This document shows, piece by piece, positions 59,662 to 64,000 of a stretch of DNA of 64,000 nt (its first letter is position 1; each line of letters opens with the position of its first letter). The translations under genes and the position numbers were made by a program. The DNA comes from Mycobacterium sp. UM_WGJ (GTDB lineage: Bacteria; Actinomycetota; Actinomycetes; Mycobacteriales; Mycobacteriaceae): NCBI RefSeq assembly GCF_000455125.1, contig NZ_AUWR01000052.1, positions 1-64,000 on the forward strand, written 5' to 3'. The notes under the pieces are model-generated. The model was not told the DNA's origin. It was given only the letters and a program-made list of their open reading frames with translations, and made no database searches.

Positions 59662-60375
59662 TCAGACCCGCCGGGGCGCAGCCAGCCGTTCGCGGCGCAA
59701 CGCGTCCACTTCCGGCAGCTCCAGGGGCGCCAGGTCGCCGACCACCTTCGACAGCAGCAGATCGGCCAGTTCCGGGTTGCGGGCCAGGCACGGCCCGTGC
59801 AGATAGGTGGCGACGACGCTGCCCTGCACCGCGCCGTCGTAGCCGTCGCCCGCCTTGTTGCCGGCACCCTTGGTGACCGCACTCAGCGGCGCGGCGTCCG
59901 GCCCCAGCACGGTGCCGCCGCGGTGGTTCTCGAAGCCGGTCAGTGGCGCCGACAACCCCGCCAGCAGCGGCGTGGCCACCACCTCGCCGATGGTGCGCGA
60001 CTCCTGCGGAGAGGTGGTCACATCGAGCAACCCGACGCCGTCGACCCGCTCACCGGCCGAGGTCTCATACCAGTGCCCCAGCACCTGAATGGCCGCGCAG
60101 ATCGCCAGCACGGGCGCTCCGCGCGCCGCCGCGCGCTGCAAGCCCGGGTGGGTGATCAGGTGCCGGGTGGCCAGTCGCTGTGCGTAGTCCTCGGCGCCGC
60201 CCAGGGTGTAGAGGTCCAAAGACTCCGGCACCGGTTCGGCCAAGGTGACCTCGACGATCTCGGCGGGAATCCCGCGCATCAGCAACCGTTGACGCAGCAC
60301 CACCGCGTTGCCGCCGTCACCGTAGGTCCCCATCACGTCGGGCAGCACCAGCCCGATCCGAACGGTGTCAGCCAT
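59662..60375 (-). CDS. Lipid II glutamine amidotransferase subunit GatD
   Basis: A 237-residue class I-type glutaminase, partner of MurT. The nucleophile is Cys93 in VLAICAAIQVLG and the base is His193 in TYLHGPCLAR; the usual Glu is absent, as in the GatD family. It supplies ammonia to amidate D-glutamate in the lipid II stem peptide, needed for cross-linking. It overlaps murT by 8 nt. Equivalent to Rv3713 (CobQ2, about 231 aa). Confidence 0.95.
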   Translation of the reverse strand: MADTVRIGLVLPDVMGTYGDGGNAVVLRQRLLMRGIPAEIVEVTLAEPVPESLDLYTLGGAEDYAQRLATRHLITHPGLQRAAARGAPVLAICAAIQVLGHWYETSAGERVDGVGLLDVTTSPQESRTIGEVVATPLLAGLSAPLTGFENHRGGTVLGPDAAPLSAVTKGAGNKAGDGYDGAVQGSVVATYLHGPCLARNPELADLLLSKVVGDLAPLELPEVDALRRERLAAPRRV

Positions 60376-61594
60376 CACCCAACCTCCGCTGCAGCGCCAG
60401 GAACGCGGTGTAGTTGGCCACCACCTCGACCGGCCCGGGCGGGCAGGACGCGATCGCCGCGAGGGTGTCGTGCACCAGGGTGTGCTGTACCCCGGCGTAG
60501 CCCAGCCGCACGGCCAGGTCGGTGCCGCGCTCGCCGGCCGCCACCACCGGCACAGTGTCGAAGTGCTCGAAGCGCACATCCCACAGCCAGGACAGGTCTT
60601 CGCCGTCGGGCACCTGACCGTTGACAGCGATCACCACCCCCGCGGCATGTTTGTCCACCATCGACAGCGCCTCCTGCCAGCCGGCCGGGTTCTTGGCCAG
60701 CAGCATCCGCAACGTGTGCTCGCCGACCCGCACACTGCGGTAGCGGCCGGCCACTTCGTCGACCGCGGAGACCGCGGCCACCGCTTTGGCCGGATCGGCG
60801 CCCAGGGCGACGGCGGCGGCGACGGCCTGGGCGGCGTTGCCGCGGTTGACGGTGCCGGGCAGGGCCAGTCGCATCGGCAGCACCAGCCCGTCCGGTCCGT
60901 AGAGCGCGTCGTCGTCGAACCACCACTGCGGGGCGGGACGGCTGAACTCGCTACCGCTGGAGCGCCAGTGATCCTCCTGGCGGTCGATCACCTCGCCGCT
61001 GCGCGGGCAGCTGACCGAGTCGCCCGACCAGCCGGCACGCGCGGCGACCCAGACCACGTTGGGGCAGTCGTAGGCGGCCGAAGTCATCAGCACGTCATCG
61101 CAATTGGCGACCACCACCGTCTCCGGATGACGGGCCAGGCCGCTGCGCAGCGCGCGCTCCACGGCGTTGATCTCGCCGACCCGGTCCAACTGGTCCCGGG
61201 ACAGGTTGAGCAGCACCACCACGGCCGGCGATACCGCATCTGCGACGTGCGGGACGTGCATCTCGTCGACCTCGAGCGCCGCCAGTTGCGCGGTGCGGTC
61301 GGCGGCCAGCGCCGCAACCAGCCCGGCGTCCATGTTGGCGCCCTCGGAGTTGGTGGCCACCGCGCCCAGGTCGCTCAGTGCGGCGGCGAGCATGCGGGTG
61401 GTGGTCGACTTGCCGTTGGTGCCGGTGACGATCGCGGTGCGTCGCCCCGTGCCGAGCTGACGCAGGATCGATCGGTCCAGGGTCATCGCGATCAGACCGC
61501 CGATCATCGCGCCCGCACCGCGGCCGGTCACGCGCGACGCCCACCGGGCGCTCGCGCCGGCGGCCAGGGCCAGGCGTCCTCGGGCGGTGATCAC
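60368..61594 (-). CDS. Lipid II isoglutaminyl synthase subunit MurT
   Basis: A 408-residue Mur ligase homolog. The ATP loop is VTGTNGKSTTTRML; the substrate-binding and metal Glu is in ALEVDEMHVPHV; the C-terminal DUF1727 domain binds GatD. In firmicute MurT a four-Cys zinc ribbon is inserted in the middle; here only scattered Cys remain (DCPNVV and SCPRSGE), so the ribbon appears lost or altered. It amidates D-Glu of lipid II with GatD. GTG start; TAAACT ends 6 nt before it, so the message is probably leaderless and starts in the last copy of the 57-bp repeat. Confidence 0.94.
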   Translation of the reverse strand: MITARGRLALAAGASARWASRVTGRGAGAMIGGLIAMTLDRSILRQLGTGRRTAIVTGTNGKSTTTRMLAAALSDLGAVATNSEGANMDAGLVAALAADRTAQLAALEVDEMHVPHVADAVSPAVVVLLNLSRDQLDRVGEINAVERALRSGLARHPETVVVANCDDVLMTSAAYDCPNVVWVAARAGWSGDSVSCPRSGEVIDRQEDHWRSSGSEFSRPAPQWWFDDDALYGPDGLVLPMRLALPGTVNRGNAAQAVAAAVALGADPAKAVAAVSAVDEVAGRYRSVRVGEHTLRMLLAKNPAGWQEALSMVDKHAAGVVIAVNGQVPDGEDLSWLWDVRFEHFDTVPVVAAGERGTDLAVRLGYAGVQHTLVHDTLAAIASCPPGPVEVVANYTAFLALQRRLGDG

Positions 61595-61596
61595 TC

Positions 61597-61720
61597 GGGA
61601 AGTTTAGGGCGACCCGCTGCGCGCGGCGCGGGCGCCGTGCTTGCGATCGCCCTGGGAAGTTTAGGGCGACCCGCTGCGCGCGGCGCGGGCGCCGTGCTTG
61701 CGATCGCCCTGGGAAGTTTA
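61597..61720. repeat. 57-bp tandem repeat, two copies plus 10 bp
   Basis: Copies begin at 61597 and 61654 and are identical; the first 10 bp (GGGAAGTTTA) recur at 61711. Each unit has GGGCGA near one end and TCGCCC near the other, an inverted pair, and on the minus strand each copy carries TAAACT, a -10 hexamer. The array fills the space between murT and dnaQ and looks like a mycobacterial minisatellite (MIRU/VNTR-like). Confidence 0.95.
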
Positions 61721-61783
61721 AATTGCCCCGACACGGGCCCTTGCCGCCCGGCCATCGTCCGACCCGCATGCCATCCTCGTCAC

Positions 61784-62782
61784 ATGAGTGCTCGGTGGGG
61801 CCGACCGGCTCGCGAACCCGGCGACGGCTGGGTCGTGGTCGATGTCGAGACATCGGGGTTTCGGCCCGGGCAAGCGCGGGTGCTCAGTGTCGCCGCGTTG
61901 GCGCTCGACGCCGACGGCCGGGTGGAGCAGTCGGTGTCGCACCTGCTCAACCCGGGCACCGACCCCGGGCCCACCCATGTGCACGGGCTGACCGCGGAGA
62001 TGCTGGCCGGGCAGCCGCAGTTCGCCGACGTGGTCCACGAGGTGGTCGCACTGCTGCCGGGGCGGACCCTGGTGGCCCACAACGTGGCGTTCGACTACAC
62101 GTTCCTGGCGGCCGAAGCGGAGATGGCCGGTGCGGTACTGCCCGTCGATTCGGTGATGTGCACCCTGGAGCTCGCGCGGCGGTTGGACCTGGGCCTGCCC
62201 AACCTGCGGTTGCAGACGCTGGCCGCGCATTGGGGCGTCGTCCAGACCCGCGCGCACGACGCACTCGATGACGCGCGGGTGCTGGCCGGGGTGCTGGAGC
62301 CTGCGCTCCAGCGCGCCCGGGAGCGTGACGTGTGGTTGCCGGTGCGGCCGGTGACTCGGCGCCGGTGGCCCAACGGCCGCATCACCCACGAGGAACTGCG
62401 ACCGCTGAAGGCGCTGGCGTCGCGGATGCCCTGTGCCTACCTCAACCCGGGTCGCTACGTGCGGGGACGCCCGCTGGTGCAGGGCATGCGGGTGGCGTTG
62501 TCGGCGGAGTGCACCCGCACCCACGAGGAGCTCGTCGAACGCATCCTGCACGCGGGGCTGGCCTACAGCGACGTCGTCGACGCCCACACCTCACTGGTGA
62601 TCTGCAACGAGGGCCGCCCCGAACAGGGCAAGGGTTACCTGGCGCGCGAGCTGGGCGTACCGATGGTCTCGGACCAGGACTTCATGGCGTGCGTGGGCCG
62701 GGCGGGCGGGGTCGTCTCCGGTACCGACATCGAGGAGTTCGTCGATTCCGGGGCGGCCGGCGAGCAGATCTCGCTGTTTTAA
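61784..62782 (+). CDS. DnaQ-like 3'-5' exonuclease with BRCT domain (Rv3711c type)
   Basis: A 332-residue protein. The DEDDh exonuclease has VVVDVETSGF (Exo I), HNVAFDYTFLAAEAE (Exo II) and HDALDDARVLAG (Exo III), residues about 15-170. After a linker a BRCT domain lies near residues 240-325 (MRVALSAECTRTHEELVERI). It is a single-strand trimming or proofreading-type enzyme; in mycobacteria main proofreading lies in DnaE1, so this may act in repair. The end QISLF resembles a beta-clamp-binding peptide (QxxLF), so it may ride on the sliding clamp. Confidence 0.93.
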   Translation: MSARWGRPAREPGDGWVVVDVETSGFRPGQARVLSVAALALDADGRVEQSVSHLLNPGTDPGPTHVHGLTAEMLAGQPQFADVVHEVVALLPGRTLVAHNVAFDYTFLAAEAEMAGAVLPVDSVMCTLELARRLDLGLPNLRLQTLAAHWGVVQTRAHDALDDARVLAGVLEPALQRARERDVWLPVRPVTRRRWPNGRITHEELRPLKALASRMPCAYLNPGRYVRGRPLVQGMRVALSAECTRTHEELVERILHAGLAYSDVVDAHTSLVICNEGRPEQGKGYLARELGVPMVSDQDFMACVGRAGGVVSGTDIEEFVDSGAAGEQISLF

Positions 62783-62799
62783 CGCGTCGCCGCGACGCG
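62783..62799 (+). terminator. Small hairpin after dnaQ
   Basis: CGCGTCG, CCG and CGACGCG form a perfect 7-bp stem directly after the dnaQ stop, without a T-run. A likely terminator or stabilising 3' hairpin. Confidence 0.45.
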
Positions 62800-62801
62800 A
62801 A

Positions 62802-62820
62802 ATGTCTCATTTTGGGACAT
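62802..62820. promoter_or_regulatory. Candidate operator of the LipF-like gene
   Basis: ATGTCTC and GGGACAT are 7-nt inverted arms with one mismatch around ATTTT, about 70 nt before the esterase gene. The AT-rich spacer and TGTC/GACA ends look like a regulator site; the protein is unknown. Confidence 0.4.
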
Positions 62821-62889
62821 CGGCAGGTGAACAGCTTCCCCCATGCTGTTAACCGTGACGAAACATTCGCGGCGCCCGGCAGGACAGCG

Positions 62890-63996
62890 ATGACCACCGC
62901 TGTGCGTACAGACCGGCTCCCCGCCGACGTGACCCCGCTGGCGGGCTGGGCCCGTCGGAGCGCGTCGAACCCCGCCCACCACCGGGATCCCGCGATGCTG
63001 GACGAGGTGGTGGAGAACGGGCCCAGCCTCGCCGGCCAGCTGGCCGGTTTGGCCGCGCGTCTCAGTATTCGGCCCATCCTGGCGATCGGCGCTCAACTGC
63101 CGAAGGCGCCCTGGCCATGGGGCCTGTTGGACCACGCTGCCCGGGTCGTCCCCTCCGCCCCGGGCAGCGTTCGCCGCACGGTTCGGTTGGCACGCTGCAC
63201 GGCGCGGCTGGTCCGCGCCGCCGGTGTGCGGCCCGCCGACGGCACCGGCCGCGTTGTGCTCTACCTGCACGGCGGCGCGTTCTTGACGTGCGGAGTCAAC
63301 ACCCACGATCGGATGGTCACCACGCTGTCGAAGTATGCCGACAGCCCGGCGCTGGTGGTCAGTTACCGGATGATCCCCAAGCACTCCGTCGGCGCGGCGA
63401 TCGACGACTGCTACGACGGTTACCAGTGGCTGCGCAGTCAGGGATACGCACCGGACCAGATAGTGGTGGCCGGTGACTCCGCGGGAGGCTACCTGGCGCT
63501 GGCGCTGGCGGTACGGCTGCTCGATGAGGCAGAACAGCCCGCCGCCGTCGTCTGCATGTCGCCGTTGACCCAGATCGCCAAGGCGTCCAGGCGCGAGCAC
63601 CCCAACAGTGCCACCGATGCGATGTTCCCCGCCAAGGCCTTCGATGCGCTCGTCGACCTGATCACCCACGCCGCCAGGCGCCGGGGCGCCGACGGCACGC
63701 GCGAGGAGATCTTCGAACCGCTCGACCACATCGAGTCCGGGCTGTGCCCCACCCTGATCCACGTGTCCGGGTCCGAGGCCATGCTGCACGACGCCACGCT
63801 GGTGGCGAACAGGCTGGCCGGCGTCGGTGTTCCGGTCCAGCTGCGGGTGTGGCCCGGTCAGATGCACGTGTTCCAGATCGCGCCGATAGTGCCGGAGGCC
63901 AACCGTTCGCTGCGGCAGATCGGTGCCTACATCCGTGCGGTGACCGATTGGGCGGCGGTTCCGGAGGGAATCGACGACTACGTGGTGATCCCGTAG
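62890..63996 (+). CDS. Hormone-sensitive-lipase family esterase (LipF-like)
   Basis: A 368-residue alpha/beta hydrolase of the HSL group. The oxyanion motif is YLHGGAFLTCG, the nucleophile Ser is in VAGDSAGGYLALAL, and the His is in WPGQMHVFQI; the acid is probably the Glu of VSGSEAMLHD. It hydrolyses short to medium acyl esters. The first 90 residues, including PWPWGLLDHAARVVP, form a cap-like region seen in LipF and related mycobacterial lipases. The ATG is chosen as MTTAVRTDRLPADVT; the frame is open upstream but carries no support. It ends 4 nt before the window edge. Confidence 0.9.
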   Translation: MTTAVRTDRLPADVTPLAGWARRSASNPAHHRDPAMLDEVVENGPSLAGQLAGLAARLSIRPILAIGAQLPKAPWPWGLLDHAARVVPSAPGSVRRTVRLARCTARLVRAAGVRPADGTGRVVLYLHGGAFLTCGVNTHDRMVTTLSKYADSPALVVSYRMIPKHSVGAAIDDCYDGYQWLRSQGYAPDQIVVAGDSAGGYLALALAVRLLDEAEQPAAVVCMSPLTQIAKASRREHPNSATDAMFPAKAFDALVDLITHAARRRGADGTREEIFEPLDHIESGLCPTLIHVSGSEAMLHDATLVANRLAGVGVPVQLRVWPGQMHVFQIAPIVPEANRSLRQIGAYIRAVTDWAAVPEGIDDYVVIP

Positions 63997-64000
63997 GTCT

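Noticed and set aside
61597-61720. CRISPR array
   Set aside because: The units are contiguous 57-bp copies without spacers, and no cas genes are present; it is a tandem repeat.

Overview
The window is chromosomal DNA of a non-tuberculous mycobacterium. This rests on high GC, GTG starts, many leaderless or ATGA-coupled genes, mycobacterium-specific families (MmpS/MmpL, TcrX/TcrY, WS/DGAT, LucA, LipE, DUF5078, GjpA-like, LigC with Prim-PolC), and a gene order that, from memory, follows the M. tuberculosis Rv3711c-Rv3775 segment with insertions and losses. The species cannot be named from the sequence alone.

Layout, left to right. 1-885 holds no recognisable gene; 979-1797 is a secreted GjpA-like protein closed by a perfect 18-bp hairpin. 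1982-9067 is a lipid and amino-acid block: lipE, TesB thioesterase, SMR pump, echA21, a DinB-fold protein, TerC, two small proteins and hisC2. tRNA-Ser(GCT) and tRNA-Arg(ACG) follow. 9429-12017 is an operon of a small HTH protein and three tandem paralogous seven-helix membrane proteins of unknown function. 12088-24924 carries an M20 amidohydrolase, a kinase-fold protein, tcrX-tcrY, an alkylsulfatase, a histidine phosphatase, tyrA, tadA with its partner, tRNA-Ser(CGA), a PAS-ANTAR regulator and a formate/nitrite channel. 25087-27963 is an envelope operon (amidase, LpqM-like lipoprotein protease, DUF4333 protein). 28014-35376 holds tgs2, a Nudix hydrolase, an orphan fatty-acyl-AMP ligase, a metal/sulfur-stress-like DUF302 pair under a CsoR-type palindrome, a haloalkane dehalogenase and the ligC/Prim-PolC repair pair.

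35368-40755 looks like a siderophore-export island: a TetR gene divergent from mmpS-mmpL, then a DUF5078 (Rv0455c-like) secreted protein. 40786-47227 has a DUF4226 protein, lucA, tRNA-Ser(GGA), the SRP RNA, the Rv3722c aspartate aminotransferase, a CHAP protein and dnaX. 47242-52567 is a fatty-acid methylation region with two CFA-type methyltransferases and a flavin reductase partner. 52675-55523 is ami1, ybaB, recR and a DUF559-like gene. 55520-59648 is an alkane-hydroxylation operon (alkB, two rubredoxins, reductase) plus a PucR regulator, apparently inserted into otherwise conserved order. 59662-62782 is murT-gatD (lipid II amidation) next to dnaQ, separated by a 57-bp tandem repeat that carries promoter-like hexamers. 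The window ends in a LipF-like esterase.

The parts worth most attention are the three-paralog membrane operon, the mmpS gene whose conserved start position is an ATT codon, the paired operators in front of it, the CsoR-type site with its 44-residue cysteine-rich protein, and the promoter-bearing tandem repeat before murT.
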